Below, piece by piece: positions 44,732 to 53,841 of a stretch of 64,000 bases of DNA (the stretch's first letter is position 1; each line of letters begins with the position of its first letter). Source of the stretch: BACL27 sp964203235 (GTDB lineage Bacteria; Actinomycetota; Acidimicrobiia; Acidimicrobiales; Ilumatobacteraceae); NCBI GenBank assembly GCA_964203235.1, contig CAXNLE010000003.1, positions 1 to 64,000 on the forward strand, in the 5' to 3' direction. The notes under the pieces were generated by a model, which did not search any database, was not told the origin of the DNA, and saw only the letters and a program-made list of their open reading frames with translations. The position numbers and the translations under genes were made by a program.

Positions 44732-45613
44732 ATGGGCCAGAAGATTAATCCTTACGGCTTTCGCCTCGGTGTAACCACCGACTGGAAGAGCAAGTGGTTC
44801 AGCACGAAGGACTACAAGGCATACCTCACTGAAGACTGGAAGATTCGCGATTATCTCAAGGTACAACTTTCTGATGCTGCTGTTAGTCGCATAGAAATCG
44901 AGCGCACTCGTGACAAACTTCGAATTGACGTGCACACTGCACGCCCAGGAATCGTCATTGGTCGCAAAGGCCAAAAAGCCGAAGAGCTACGCGCCGGTTT
45001 GACAAAACTTACTGGCAATAACAAAGTGCAATTAAACATCACAGAAATTCGTGATGCAGAACTTGATGCTGCGCTTGTCGCTCAGGGTGTGGCCGATCAG
45101 CTTGTCAACCGAATTGCTTTTCGTCGTGCAATGAAGCGTGCAGTTCAGAACGCGCAGAAGCAAGGCGTGCAAGGTATTCGCGTTCAATGTTCGGGCCGAC
45201 TCGGTGGAGCAGAAATGTGCCGTCGCGAGTGGTATCGCGAAGGTCGAGTTCCGCTACATACACTTCGCGCCAACATTGATTACGGCTTCCGTGAAGCAGC
45301 AACCACATCTGGTCGAATCGGTATCAAAGTTTGGTTGTACAAAGGTGAAATACTTCCTTACAAATCTCAAACTGACGATCGCATAACTCGTGAAGCGGCA
45401 ATGGCTGCTGGCGAGACATCTGGTCACTCAGACGCAACACGAAAAGTTGTTACTTCAGCCGGACCAAAGCCAGCCGATGTCGATGACGTCGCATTGGTGC
45501 CTCTTGTCAAAGAAGCCGACCCAGATTTTGAACGCTTGCTTGACGAAGAAGAAGATATTCAACGTCGAAGCCACGATGGCCACGAAACTCCGCACTTTAA
45601 GCGAGAGGACTAA
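44732..45613 (+). CDS. rpsC: 30S ribosomal protein S3
   Basis: 293 residues, mRNA-entry protein with a KH domain (RPGIVIGRKGQKAEELR) and the C-terminal domain (GRLGGAEMCRREWYREG..IKVWLYKGEI). A ~70-residue acidic tail lies beyond the usual end. Confidence 0.98.
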   Translation: MGQKINPYGFRLGVTTDWKSKWFSTKDYKAYLTEDWKIRDYLKVQLSDAAVSRIEIERTRDKLRIDVHTARPGIVIGRKGQKAEELRAGLTKLTGNNKVQLNITEIRDAELDAALVAQGVADQLVNRIAFRRAMKRAVQNAQKQGVQGIRVQCSGRLGGAEMCRREWYREGRVPLHTLRANIDYGFREAATTSGRIGIKVWLYKGEILPYKSQTDDRITREAAMAAGETSGHSDATRKVVTSAGPKPADVDDVALVPLVKEADPDFERLLDEEEDIQRRSHDGHETPHFKRED

Positions 45614-45619
45614 ACAATT

Positions 45620-46036
45620 ATGTTAGAACCACGCAAAGTTAAACATCGAAAACAGCATCGAGGCCGCATGGCCGGTGTCTCAAAGGGCGCCAACGAACTT
45701 GCTTTCGGCGAGTACGGCATTCAGGCTCTTGAACCAGGTTGGATAACCGCACGTCAGATTGAAGCATCTCGTATCGCCATGACTCGTCACATTAAGCGTG
45801 GCGGAAAAGTTTGGATCAATGTGTTTCCAGACAAGTCGGTCACCAAGAAGCCAGCTGAAACCCGCATGGGTTCGGGCAAAGGTAACCCAGAGTTGTGGGT
45901 AGCCGTAGTCAAGCCAGGTCGTGTGTTGTTCGAATTGTCGTATCCAACTGCCGCAACTGCACATCAGGCTTTGAGCCGTGCAGCGCAAAAGTTGCCGATT
46001 AAAACTCGCATCATTTCAAGAAACGAGGCGATCTGA
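45620..46036 (+). CDS. rplP: 50S ribosomal protein L16
   Basis: 138 residues, MLEPRKVKHRKQHRGRMAGV, then RMGSGKGNPELWVAVVKPGR; binds near the A-site tRNA elbow. Normal length. Confidence 0.98.
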   Translation: MLEPRKVKHRKQHRGRMAGVSKGANELAFGEYGIQALEPGWITARQIEASRIAMTRHIKRGGKVWINVFPDKSVTKKPAETRMGSGKGNPELWVAVVKPGRVLFELSYPTAATAHQALSRAAQKLPIKTRIISRNEAI

Positions 46037-46037
46037 T

Positions 46038-46256
46038 ATGACACGTGAACTAACAGAACTTCGCGAAATGGATCTCGCAACCCTTGTAGAAGAGTTGCGT
46101 GCAACAAAACAAGAAGCACTTAATTTGCGTTTTCGAAATGCAACAGGTCAACTTGATGACACTGCTGCGATTACCAAAGCGCGTCGCCAAATCGCCCGAA
46201 TCAGCATGTTGATTCGCGAACGCGAAATTGTTGCTGCAGAAGCTGCAGGGAAGTGA
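46038..46256 (+). CDS. rpmC: 50S ribosomal protein L29
   Basis: 72 residues from ATG 46038 (MTRELTELREMD), two helices with LRATKQEALNLRFRNATGQL. An earlier in-frame start at 45978 lies inside rplP. Its stop overlaps a possible GTG start of rpsQ. Confidence 0.97.
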   Translation: MTRELTELREMDLATLVEELRATKQEALNLRFRNATGQLDDTAAITKARRQIARISMLIREREIVAAEAAGK

Positions 46257-46264
46257 GCAAAATT

Positions 46265-46546
46265 ATGAGCGATACAACTAGTTCAACGACACCAGAACGC
46301 AATCTTCGCAAGTCGCGAGAGGGCGTTGTCGTGTCTAACAAAATGAATAAGACGATCGTGATTGCGATCGTTGAGCGCATTCGTCACCAAAAGTACGAGA
46401 AGTTCATCACCCGTACCAAGAAATTTTACGCCCACGACGAAACAAACGACGCCCAAATTGGCGATCGCGTTCGCATCATGGAGACTCGTCCGATGTCGAA
46501 ACTAAAGCGTTGGCGAGTAATTGAGATCTTGGAGCGTGCAAAGTGA
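46265..46546 (+). CDS. rpsQ: 30S ribosomal protein S17
   Basis: 93 residues from ATG 46265; GTG 46253, overlapping the rpmC stop, is an alternative adding four residues. SREGVVVSNKMNKTIVIAI and the RVRIMETRPMSKLKRWRV ending identify S17. Overlaps rplN by 4 nt. Confidence 0.96.
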   Translation: MSDTTSSTTPERNLRKSREGVVVSNKMNKTIVIAIVERIRHQKYEKFITRTKKFYAHDETNDAQIGDRVRIMETRPMSKLKRWRVIEILERAK

Positions 46547-46911
46547 TTCAACAAGAAACCCGACTTCGTGTCGCTGACAACAGTGGCGCGCGTGAAGTAC
46601 TCGTGATCAAGGTGCTCGGCGGTACTCGCCGTCGTTATGCATCAATCGGTGACGTATTTATTGGCACGGTAAAAGATGCAATCCCTGGCGCCGCCGTTAA
46701 AAAAGGTGAAGTCGTGCGTTGCGTTGTTGTGCGCGTGGCCAAAGAAAAGCGTCGTCCAGACGGTAGCTATATCAAATTCGACGAAAACGCGGCAGTGTTG
46801 ATTAAAGATGATCTCACTCCACGCGGAACGCGAATCTTCGGCCCAGTTGGTCGAGAACTACGCGACAAGAAGTTCATGCGAATTATTTCGCTCGCTCCGG
46901 AGGTGTTGTGA
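46543..46911 (+). CDS. rplN: 50S ribosomal protein L14
   Basis: 122 residues, GTG start (MIQQETRLRVADNSGARE), family length. VRCVVVRVAKEKRRPDGSYI and RIFGPVGRELRDKKFMRI are intact. Confidence 0.98.
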   Translation: MIQQETRLRVADNSGAREVLVIKVLGGTRRRYASIGDVFIGTVKDAIPGAAVKKGEVVRCVVVRVAKEKRRPDGSYIKFDENAAVLIKDDLTPRGTRIFGPVGRELRDKKFMRIISLAPEVL

Positions 46912-46912
46912 C

Positions 46913-47215
46913 ATGAAGTTCAAAAAAGGTGACAACGTAATCGTGATCGCAGGGAAAGACAAAGGCGCGAAAGGCACGATCTCTGCTGTGCTGCCGGCCA
47001 AGGGCAAAGTAATTATTGACAACGTCAATGTTGCAAAGCGCCACTCAGTTGCGCGTGGGCAAAACACAAAGAGCGAAATCATCGACAAGCCAATGCCGAT
47101 TCATGCATCAAATGTGATGTTCGATCAAGGTGGCAAGCCTTCGAAGATTGGTTACAAGGTCGACAAAAAAGGCAAGAAAGTTCGTATTGCTAAAAGCACC
47201 GGAGCAGAAATCTAA
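46913..47215 (+). CDS. rplX: 50S ribosomal protein L24
   Basis: 100 residues from ATG 46913 (MKFKKGDNVIVIAGKDKG), KOW motif present; assembly initiator. A longer reading overlaps rplN. Shares one base with the rplE start. Confidence 0.97.
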   Translation: MKFKKGDNVIVIAGKDKGAKGTISAVLPAKGKVIIDNVNVAKRHSVARGQNTKSEIIDKPMPIHASNVMFDQGGKPSKIGYKVDKKGKKVRIAKSTGAEI

Positions 47216-47823
47216 TGACAACTAAAACTGTTGCTATGCCGCGCATGAAAGCGCACTACCTGAATACAGTTCGCGAGGACCTTAAGAAGCAGTTGGAGTT
47301 AACAAACCCAATGCAGGTTCCGACGATTTCAAAAATCGTTATCAACATGGGTGTTGGCCGAGCGACGCAACAAGCGTCGTTGCTTGATGGTGCAGTCGCT
47401 GACTTGACGGCGATCTCGGGTCAGAAGCCTTTGATTACCAAGTCGCGTATTGCAATTGCATCGTTCAAACTTCGTGAAGATCAGCCAATTGGGTGCAAAG
47501 TCACGATGCGTGGCGACCGAATGTGGGAGTTTTTCGATCGGTTGTTGTCGGTGGCGATTCCTCGAATTCGTGACTTCCGCGGTTTGTCTGGCAGATCATG
47601 GGATGGAAACGGTAATTACACATTTGGTCTAACTGAGCAACTCATGTTTATGGAAGTTCGAGTTGAGCAAGTTGACGCACCGCGTGGCATGGACATCACA
47701 ATCGTGACCACCGCTAAAGACGATCTCTCTGGCAAAGCATTACTTGATGCATTTGGTTTTCCATTCCGCAAGGGCGAAGAACCAACTTCAGTAACCAAAG
47801 CCAAGAAAATTAAAAAGAAATAG
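47215..47823 (+). CDS. rplE: 50S ribosomal protein L5
   Basis: 202 residues, 5S rRNA-binding protein. ISKIVINMGVGRATQQ, KSRIAIASFKLREDQPIGCK and RDFRGLSGRSWDGNGNY match the family. A short N-terminal extension includes MTTKTVAMPRMK. Confidence 0.98.
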   Translation: MTTKTVAMPRMKAHYLNTVREDLKKQLELTNPMQVPTISKIVINMGVGRATQQASLLDGAVADLTAISGQKPLITKSRIAIASFKLREDQPIGCKVTMRGDRMWEFFDRLLSVAIPRIRDFRGLSGRSWDGNGNYTFGLTEQLMFMEVRVEQVDAPRGMDITIVTTAKDDLSGKALLDAFGFPFRKGEEPTSVTKAKKIKKK

Positions 47824-47859
47824 TCGCAGAGTCACAGGAACATCGGAGACCAACTTAAT

Positions 47860-48045
47860 ATGGCAAAAAAATCACTCATGATCAAAGCAGCGCGAAAGCC
47901 TAAGTTCAAGGTGCGTGGCTATACGCGTTGCCAACGATGCGGCCGCGTGCGTGCGGTATATCAGAAATTCGGACTATGCCGTATCTGCTTCCGCGAACTT
48001 GCACACGCTGGTGAGATCCCTGGTATCACAAAGGCAAGTTGGTAA
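47860..48045 (+). CDS. rpsZ: 30S ribosomal protein S14, zinc-binding type
   Basis: 61 residues, the short C+ form with C-x2-C..C-x2-C (RCQRCG..LCRICF). The spc position is usual for this form in Gram-positive bacteria. A zinc-free paralogue, if any, is not in the window. Confidence 0.97.
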   Translation: MAKKSLMIKAARKPKFKVRGYTRCQRCGRVRAVYQKFGLCRICFRELAHAGEIPGITKASW

Positions 48046-48051
48046 ACCGTC

Positions 48052-48453
48052 ATGATGACTGACCCGATCGCCGACATGCTCACACGCATTCGCAATGGAA
48101 ACGTTGCAATGCGAGATGAAGTTTTGATGCCAGCGTCTAAACAAAAGTCTGCTCTTGCAGAGGTTCTTAAGCGAGAAGGCTTCATTGCCGATTATTCAAT
48201 CGCTCAAGACGACCATGGTCCTGGCAAATTGCTCAAGATCAGCATGAAATACGGCGAAGATCGTCAACGAACAATTTCAGGCATCAAACGCATTTCGACA
48301 CCTGGCCTTCGCGTATATCGCGGAGCAACAGAAGTGCCTCGCGTTCTTGGTGGTCTGGGTGTAGCAGTTCTTTCAACAAGTCACGGACTCATGACCGACC
48401 GCGAAGCGCGCAAGCGCAATGTTGGTGGCGAAGTCATGTGTTTCGTGTGGTAA
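48052..48453 (+). CDS. rpsH: 30S ribosomal protein S8
   Basis: 133 residues. MTDPIADMLTRIRNGN and the C-terminal STSHGLMTDREARKRNVGGE identify S8. Two adjacent ATGs (48052, 48055) are possible starts. Confidence 0.98.
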   Translation: MMTDPIADMLTRIRNGNVAMRDEVLMPASKQKSALAEVLKREGFIADYSIAQDDHGPGKLLKISMKYGEDRQRTISGIKRISTPGLRVYRGATEVPRVLGGLGVAVLSTSHGLMTDREARKRNVGGEVMCFVW

Positions 48454-48478
48454 GTCAAGAGTCGAACGGAGCCATTAA

Positions 48479-49021
48479 ATGTCACGCATAGGAAAATCTG
48501 CAATCGCAGTGCCAACCGGGGTTGAAATTACGATCTCAGGTGCAGCCGTCACAATTAAGGGACCAAAAGGCAGTCTCAAACGTGAAATTCCAGTCGGTGT
48601 TTCAGCACGTCGCGAAGAAAACAACTTGGTTGTTGAGCGAGCGAATGACGAGCGGGATTCGAGGTCGCGTCACGGATTAACTCGTACTTTGTTGTCGAAC
48701 ATGATTATCGGTGTAACCGACGGCTATACCAAAGAACTTGACATTCAAGGAGTCGGTTATCGCGCCGAAGCGCAAGGGCCAAACAAGTTGAAGCTTGCTT
48801 TAGGCTTCTCGCATCCAATTGTTTACACAGCACCAGACGGCATCACATTTGAAGTGACTGCACAGACCAAAATTGTTGTCAGAGGTAATGACAAAGAAGT
48901 TGTTGGTCAAGTTGCTGCAAATATTCGCAACATGCGCAAGCCAGAGCCATACAAGGGCAAAGGTGTGCGTTACTTGAACGAGCGTGTACGACGTAAGGCC
49001 GGCAAGACCGGCAAGAAGTAA
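48479..49021 (+). CDS. rplF: 50S ribosomal protein L6
   Basis: 180 residues, MSRIGKSAIAVPTGVEI to KGKGVRYLNERVRRKAGKTG; two repeated L6 folds. Close in length to the family. Confidence 0.98.
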   Translation: MSRIGKSAIAVPTGVEITISGAAVTIKGPKGSLKREIPVGVSARREENNLVVERANDERDSRSRHGLTRTLLSNMIIGVTDGYTKELDIQGVGYRAEAQGPNKLKLALGFSHPIVYTAPDGITFEVTAQTKIVVRGNDKEVVGQVAANIRNMRKPEPYKGKGVRYLNERVRRKAGKTGKK

Positions 49022-49049
49022 CAACAGGAAAACTGGAGACTCAACTTTT

Positions 49050-49418
49050 ATGACTAGCACAGCAGAAAAACGACACTCAGGCCGATTGCGCCGTCAACGC
49101 CGTGTGCGTAAGAAGATCCATGGCACCGCCGAACGGCCACGCCTGGCAGTATTTCGTAGCAACAAGCACTTATCGGCACAATTAATTGATGATGATGCAG
49201 GTCGCACAATTGCTGCAGCATCTTCACTTGAAGCCGACTTGCGAAAAGCTGGTTCGGGCTCAACAGTTGAAGCCGCAGCACGTGTCGGTAAAGCAGTTGC
49301 GCAACGCGCAAAACTAATCGGAATCACGAAAGTTGTTTATGATCGTGGTGGATTTTTGTACCACGGTCGTATCGCAGCAGCAGCGCAGGCTGCTCGAGAA
49401 GAAGGCTTGGAGTTCTAA
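49050..49418 (+). CDS. rplR: 50S ribosomal protein L18
   Basis: 122 residues from ATG 49050 (MTSTAEKRHSGRLRRQ); an ORF reaching back to 48984 overlaps rplF. RPRLAVFRSNKHLSAQLIDD and YDRGGFLYHGRIAA are the 5S-binding signatures. Confidence 0.97.
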   Translation: MTSTAEKRHSGRLRRQRRVRKKIHGTAERPRLAVFRSNKHLSAQLIDDDAGRTIAAASSLEADLRKAGSGSTVEAAARVGKAVAQRAKLIGITKVVYDRGGFLYHGRIAAAAQAAREEGLEF

Positions 49419-50075
49419 ATGAGCAACGTCACCCCAGTTCCGGCAGTTCCAGGTGCAGAAGTTACCGATCGTCGCGAACGTCGCGACCGTCGTGAGCCAC
49501 GCGAAAAGCGCGAGCCTCGTCCACCAGCAAAAGTTGGTGAAATCGGTGAATCACGCGTTGTTCATATCAACCGCGTTGCCAAAGTTGTAAAAGGTGGTCG
49601 ACGATTCTCGTTCACCGCACTCGTCGTAATCGGTGATCGTAACGGTCGCGTTGGTCTCGGCTACGGCAAAGCAAAAGAAGTTCCATTGGCAATTCAAAAA
49701 GGCACAGAAGAAGCCAAGCGAAACCTGTTTCATGTTGCTCTCGCCGGAACAACAATTACTCACGCAACGATTGGTGTTAACGGCGCCGGTCGAGTAATGC
49801 TCAAGCCAGCAGCGCCTGGTACCGGTGTTATCGCAGGCGGCGCAGCAAGAATTATTCTCGAAGAAGCCGGAATCAAAGACGTACTTGCAAAAGTTCTCGG
49901 TTCGTCGAATGCAATCAACGTAGCTCGCGCAACAATCAATGGTCTTAAGGGTTTACAACGTCCAGACGAAGTTGCCAAGCGACGCGGCTTGCCAGCAGAA
50001 GATTTCGTTCCAAAAGGAATGTTGCGTGCCTACACAGAGCGTAAGAAAACAATTTCAAGTCTTGGAGCGAAATAA
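49419..50075 (+). CDS. rpsE: 30S ribosomal protein S5
   Basis: 218 residues. An Arg/Asp/Glu/Pro-rich N-terminal extension of ~45 residues precedes HINRVAKVVKGGRRFSFTAL. RAIT-type C-terminus: NVARATINGLKGL. Ram/spectinomycin region intact by eye. Confidence 0.97.
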   Translation: MSNVTPVPAVPGAEVTDRRERRDRREPREKREPRPPAKVGEIGESRVVHINRVAKVVKGGRRFSFTALVVIGDRNGRVGLGYGKAKEVPLAIQKGTEEAKRNLFHVALAGTTITHATIGVNGAGRVMLKPAAPGTGVIAGGAARIILEEAGIKDVLAKVLGSSNAINVARATINGLKGLQRPDEVAKRRGLPAEDFVPKGMLRAYTERKKTISSLGAK

Positions 50076-50077
50076 TC

Positions 50078-50359
50078 ATGGCTGTTACTAAAAAAGCTGC
50101 AGCGCCTAAGGTCGCAAAGAAAGCTGTTGAAAAAAAAGCACCAGCAGTGAAAGCAACTCGCAAGGCCCACACGGGCCCAACGGTTGTTGTCAAGCAAGTG
50201 CGCTCACAAATTGGAATCATGCCAAAAACCAAAGCAACAATGCGCGCGCTTGGGCTTCGAAAAATCGGTGATGTCAACACATTGCCGGACCGTCCTGAGA
50301 TTCGCGGCATGATTGCCCGCGTTCCTCACCTCATTGAAGTAAATCGAAAAGGAGCATAA
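50078..50359 (+). CDS. rpmD: 50S ribosomal protein L30 with basic N-terminal extension
   Basis: 93 residues. L30 proper begins near residue 35 (VVVKQVRSQIGIMPKTKATM) and is ~60 residues long. The first ~34 residues are a Lys/Ala-rich tail (KKAAAPKVAKKAVEKK) resembling histone-like or signal-free rRNA-binding tails. Confidence 0.95.
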   Translation: MAVTKKAAAPKVAKKAVEKKAPAVKATRKAHTGPTVVVKQVRSQIGIMPKTKATMRALGLRKIGDVNTLPDRPEIRGMIARVPHLIEVNRKGA

Positions 50360-50361
50360 TC

Positions 50362-50850
50362 ATGCGCGTTGACGAAATTGGGCCACGCTACGGATCACGC
50401 AAGAAGCCAAAGCGCGTCGGTCGTGGTACTGGTGGTAAAGGTGGCAAGACTGCAGGTCGTGGTACAAAGGGTCAATACGCACGTAACACGGTTGCCCGTG
50501 GTTTCGAAGGTGGACAGATGCCACTTAAGCAACGCGTACCAAAGTTGAAGGGTTTCAATAACCCATTTCGCGTTGAATATTATGCCGTCAATCTTGATGC
50601 CGTTGATTCTCTTGGCGTTGCCGAGGTAGATCCTGCGTCACTCGTTGCTGGAGGTGTAGCCCATAAAGGCCAAATGATCAAAGTTCTTGGTCGTGGAAAA
50701 ATCACCAGAGCGGTCAAAGTTTCAGTTCATGCCATTTCTAAGTCAGCACAAGAAGCGATTGTTGCCGCTGGCGGGTCTGTAGTTATCTTGCCTCCAACAT
50801 TTAGAGGCGTTCGACCACCGGCCAAGGGCAGCCAGTTCACCAACCGCTAG
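50362..50850 (+). CDS. rplO: 50S ribosomal protein L15
   Basis: 162 residues. RVGRGTGGKGGKTAGRGTKG and FEGGQMPLKQRVPKLKGF are the family N-terminus; late assembly protein. secY follows after 47 nt. Confidence 0.97.
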   Translation: MRVDEIGPRYGSRKKPKRVGRGTGGKGGKTAGRGTKGQYARNTVARGFEGGQMPLKQRVPKLKGFNNPFRVEYYAVNLDAVDSLGVAEVDPASLVAGGVAHKGQMIKVLGRGKITRAVKVSVHAISKSAQEAIVAAGGSVVILPPTFRGVRPPAKGSQFTNR

Positions 50851-50897
50851 TACAGTTCGTTTGGTTCGGCTCACACAACAAATAGCGAGGCAATGTC

Positions 50898-52217
50898 GTG
50901 GCAAAAATTAGCAACATCTTTAAGGTTGCAGAACTTCGAAACAAGATTCTGTTTACACTTGCGATGCTGGCGGTCTATCGATTGGGCAGTTCATTGCGTG
51001 TTCCAGGCGTTGACTCTCAGGCGATCAGTCAATTGCGTGAGGCATCAAAATCTCAAGGAGCCCTCGGTTTTCTAAACTTATTCTCGGGTGGTGCGTTCGG
51101 CAGTTTTTCTATATTCGCACTCGGCATCATGCCTTACATCACTTCAAGCATCATCATGCAAGTTTTGACTGTTGTAATTCCGAAACTTGAAGAATGGCAA
51201 CAAGAAGGTGCAACCGGTCAACGCAAAATCACACAATGGACCCGCTACGTAGCGATCGGTATTGCGACATTGCAAGGAGCTGGATTAACTTTTATTTTCG
51301 GTCAAGGTCGCGGCTCGGCATTTTTCAGCGCGAGCAATAGTGCACCAGATGTAGTTTTGCTAGATCCATTTATGCCACGGGCATTGCTCGTGATTCCGTC
51401 GCTTGTTGCAGGTACTGCACTGTTGATGTGGCTTGGTGAATTAATTAGCCAACGCGGCATCGGTAACGGAATGTCAATGGTTATTTTCGCATCGGTTGTC
51501 AGCGGTTTGCCTTATAACTATTATTCACTTTTACAGACGCGAAAAACTCTCGTGTTTGTTATTTTGGTGGCACTCTCAATTGGCATTATCATTGCAGTTG
51601 TTCGTGTTGAACTTGGTCAAAGGCGTATCCCCGTTCAATTCGCCAAACGAGTAGTAGGTCGAAAGATGTACGGCGGCCAGAACACATATATTCCGTTGAA
51701 GGTAAACCAGTCAGGTGTTGTGCCAATTATTTTCGCCAGCTCCGTGTTGTTATTGCCAGTTCTGATGTCAAATATGCTCGGCAGTGGCGAAGGTTGGCGG
51801 GGGTCGATTGCTCGATTTGTTGATCAGTACCTAATTAATAGTCAAAACTTAATGTATGTAACTGTTTTCGGGCTGTTGATTATTGCGTTCGCGTACTTTT
51901 ACAATTCGATTGCCTTTGATCCAATTCGTCAAGCAGACCAGTTGCGCAAACAGGGTGGCTTCGTACCTGGTATTCGTCCTGGTCAGCAAACTGAAGCGTT
52001 TTTAGGTAAGACCGTTAATCGCATCACTTTGCCTGGCGCAACCTTTGTTGCAGTAATTGCTATTTTGCCGTACATCGTTTTGTGGGTCGGTAATGTAACT
52101 TCATTTCCATTTGCCGGAACGACCGTGTTAATTGCAGTCGGTGTGGCTCTTGAACTGATGCGCCAAATCGATAGTCAGTTGATGCAACGCAATTACGAAG
52201 GTTTCCTCAAGCAATAA
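50898..52217 (+). CDS. secY: Preprotein translocase subunit SecY
   Basis: 439 residues, GTG start after GCGAGG; ten membrane segments expected. IMPYITSSIIMQVLTVVIP, the GIGNGMSM loop, QRRIPVQFAKR and the late FVPGIRPGQQTEAFL are family landmarks. Channel of the Sec system together with SecE at 21652. Confidence 0.98.
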   Translation: MAKISNIFKVAELRNKILFTLAMLAVYRLGSSLRVPGVDSQAISQLREASKSQGALGFLNLFSGGAFGSFSIFALGIMPYITSSIIMQVLTVVIPKLEEWQQEGATGQRKITQWTRYVAIGIATLQGAGLTFIFGQGRGSAFFSASNSAPDVVLLDPFMPRALLVIPSLVAGTALLMWLGELISQRGIGNGMSMVIFASVVSGLPYNYYSLLQTRKTLVFVILVALSIGIIIAVVRVELGQRRIPVQFAKRVVGRKMYGGQNTYIPLKVNQSGVVPIIFASSVLLLPVLMSNMLGSGEGWRGSIARFVDQYLINSQNLMYVTVFGLLIIAFAYFYNSIAFDPIRQADQLRKQGGFVPGIRPGQQTEAFLGKTVNRITLPGATFVAVIAILPYIVLWVGNVTSFPFAGTTVLIAVGVALELMRQIDSQLMQRNYEGFLKQ

Positions 52218-52276
52218 ATCATTAAACACGTAACTTTCAATAACGTTTTATTGGCCAAGGATCGGAATCAAAACTC

Positions 52277-52933
52277 ATGAGCGGTGGAGTGCGAATAATA
52301 ATGTTCGGCCGACAGGGTGCCGGCAAAGGAACACAAAGTGCAAGGTTGGCTGAGCATTTTGGTGTGCCGCACATTTCAACTGGCGAGATGCTTCGCAACG
52401 CAGTGAAACAAGACTCGGTTGTCGGGCGTGCAGCCAAAGCAGTTTTGGACCGAGGCGAATTAGTTGACGATGACTTGATGGTCTCACTTGTTCAAGGTCG
52501 AATCGGGCAAGCAGATGCACGTGTTGCCGGCTATGTTTTGGATGGTTTTCCTCGCACGATTGGGCAAGCAGCAGCCTTTGATTCGTTAACCGAGGCGCGA
52601 CCAGTTGGCTTTGTAATTGATTTGGACGTCGCGCGAGAAATCGTTTTGGTTCGACTTTCTGGTCGGCGAGTCTGCGAATCGTGTTCGACTAACTACACGG
52701 CACCAGAAAACGAGCCAAAACCTTGGATTTGTGAAAAATGTGGAGGATCCGTGGTCCAGCGCACCGATGACACTCAGCAGGCGATCAATCATCGACTTGA
52801 TGTTTACGAGGCTCAAACTGCCCCATTAATAACCTTCTATCACGGGCGCGGGTCGCTACATGTAGTAAACGGGGTCGGCTCGCCGGACGAAGTCTTTGGT
52901 CGGCTTACTTCGGTTGTAAATTTAGAAAAATAA
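52277..52933 (+). CDS. adk: Adenylate kinase
   Basis: 218 residues, AMP + ATP to 2 ADP. P-loop FGRQGAGKGTQSA (Arg-Gln where Pro-Pro is common), AMP site ISTGEMLRNAV and GFPRTIGQA. The long LID carries a four-cysteine zinc site (CESC..CEKC). map (methionine aminopeptidase), often between adk and infA, is absent here. Confidence 0.97.
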   Translation: MSGGVRIIMFGRQGAGKGTQSARLAEHFGVPHISTGEMLRNAVKQDSVVGRAAKAVLDRGELVDDDLMVSLVQGRIGQADARVAGYVLDGFPRTIGQAAAFDSLTEARPVGFVIDLDVAREIVLVRLSGRRVCESCSTNYTAPENEPKPWICEKCGGSVVQRTDDTQQAINHRLDVYEAQTAPLITFYHGRGSLHVVNGVGSPDEVFGRLTSVVNLEK

Positions 52934-53002
52934 CCGAGAAATTGCACTGATCCAAAAATGGTTTTAAATCGTTATATCTCGGGGGTTTGAGAGCGATAGT
53001 TC

Positions 53003-53046
53003 AGGGCGATAGCGTGACAAGTCGCCCTAAACGATCATCTGATCGT
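53003..53046 (+). promoter_or_regulatory. Two consecutive hairpins upstream of infA
   Basis: AGGGCGA/TCGCCCT (53003-53028, 12-nt loop) is followed directly by ACGATCA-TC-TGATCGT (53031-53046). They lie in the 155-nt adk-infA gap. There is no long T-run. The pair may be a leader structure or a partial terminator. Confidence 0.5.
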
Positions 53047-53088
53047 CGGGCAATGAATGTAACAACAAAGAAATAGTTCGGAGAAACT

Positions 53089-53313
53089 TTGCCCAAAAAT
53101 AAGGAAGATGCAATCGTGCTGGAAGGCAAGATTACTGAATCCCTACCCAACGCAATGTTTCGAGTTGAGCTTGAAAATGGACACACAGTCTTGGCTCACA
53201 TTTCAGGAAAGATGCGAATGAATTACATTCGAATTCTTCCTGGCGACAAAGTGCAAGTAGAACTAACACCGTATGACCTCACAAGAGGTCGTATTACTTA
53301 CCGATTTAAATAA
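53089..53313 (+). CDS. infA: Translation initiation factor IF-1
   Basis: 74 residues, TTG start with CGGAG upstream. KEDAIVLEGKITESLPNAMF and GKMRMNYIRILPGDKV cover the OB fold. Family length. Confidence 0.97.
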   Translation: MPKNKEDAIVLEGKITESLPNAMFRVELENGHTVLAHISGKMRMNYIRILPGDKVQVELTPYDLTRGRITYRFK

Positions 53314-53330
53314 AGACAAGAAGGCGTGCA

Positions 53331-53444
53331 GTGAAAGTAAGAACCAGCGTTAAAAAAATATGCGAGAAGTGCAAGATTATCCGTCGGCACGGTCGCGTAA
53401 TGGTGATCTGCGAAAACCCACGTCATAAGCAACGTCAAGGCTGA
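53331..53444 (+). CDS. rpmJ: 50S ribosomal protein L36
   Basis: 37 residues, GTG start: KVRTSVKKICEKCKIIRRHG to NPRHKQRQG. Zinc ligands C-x2-C..C..H are present (Cys11, Cys14, Cys27, His32 in the usual numbering). Between infA and rpsM as in most bacteria. Confidence 0.96.
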   Translation: MKVRTSVKKICEKCKIIRRHGRVMVICENPRHKQRQG

Positions 53445-53458
53445 GCGAGAGAGACAAG

Positions 53459-53839
53459 ATGGCACGTATTTCAGGAGTAGACATTCCGCGCGAGAAGCGC
53501 CTAGAGATAGGTCTGACCTATATTTTTGGTATCGGTCGCGTTACCGCGAAAAAACTTTGCAGCGAAACTGGTATTAGTCCAGACACTCGCGTGCGTGATC
53601 TGACTGACTCTGAGGTCAACAAGATTCGTATGTTCATCGAGAACAACCTAAGTGTTGAAGGCGATCGTCGTCGAAATGTTCAAACAGACATCAAACGAAA
53701 AATTGAAATTGGTTCATACCAAGGCACTCGTCATCGCAAGGGATTACCTGTTCGTGGTCAGCGCACACACACAAATGCGCGCACACGAAAAGGACCGAAG
53801 AAGACGGTAGCTAACAAGAAAATGGCAGTGAGGAAGTAA
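53459..53839 (+). CDS. rpsM: 30S ribosomal protein S13
   Basis: 126 residues. MARISGVDIPREKRLEIGL and RHRKGLPVRGQRTHTNARTR are intact; contacts P-site tRNA. rpsK begins 2 nt later. Confidence 0.98.
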   Translation: MARISGVDIPREKRLEIGLTYIFGIGRVTAKKLCSETGISPDTRVRDLTDSEVNKIRMFIENNLSVEGDRRRNVQTDIKRKIEIGSYQGTRHRKGLPVRGQRTHTNARTRKGPKKTVANKKMAVRK

Positions 53840-53841
53840 CT

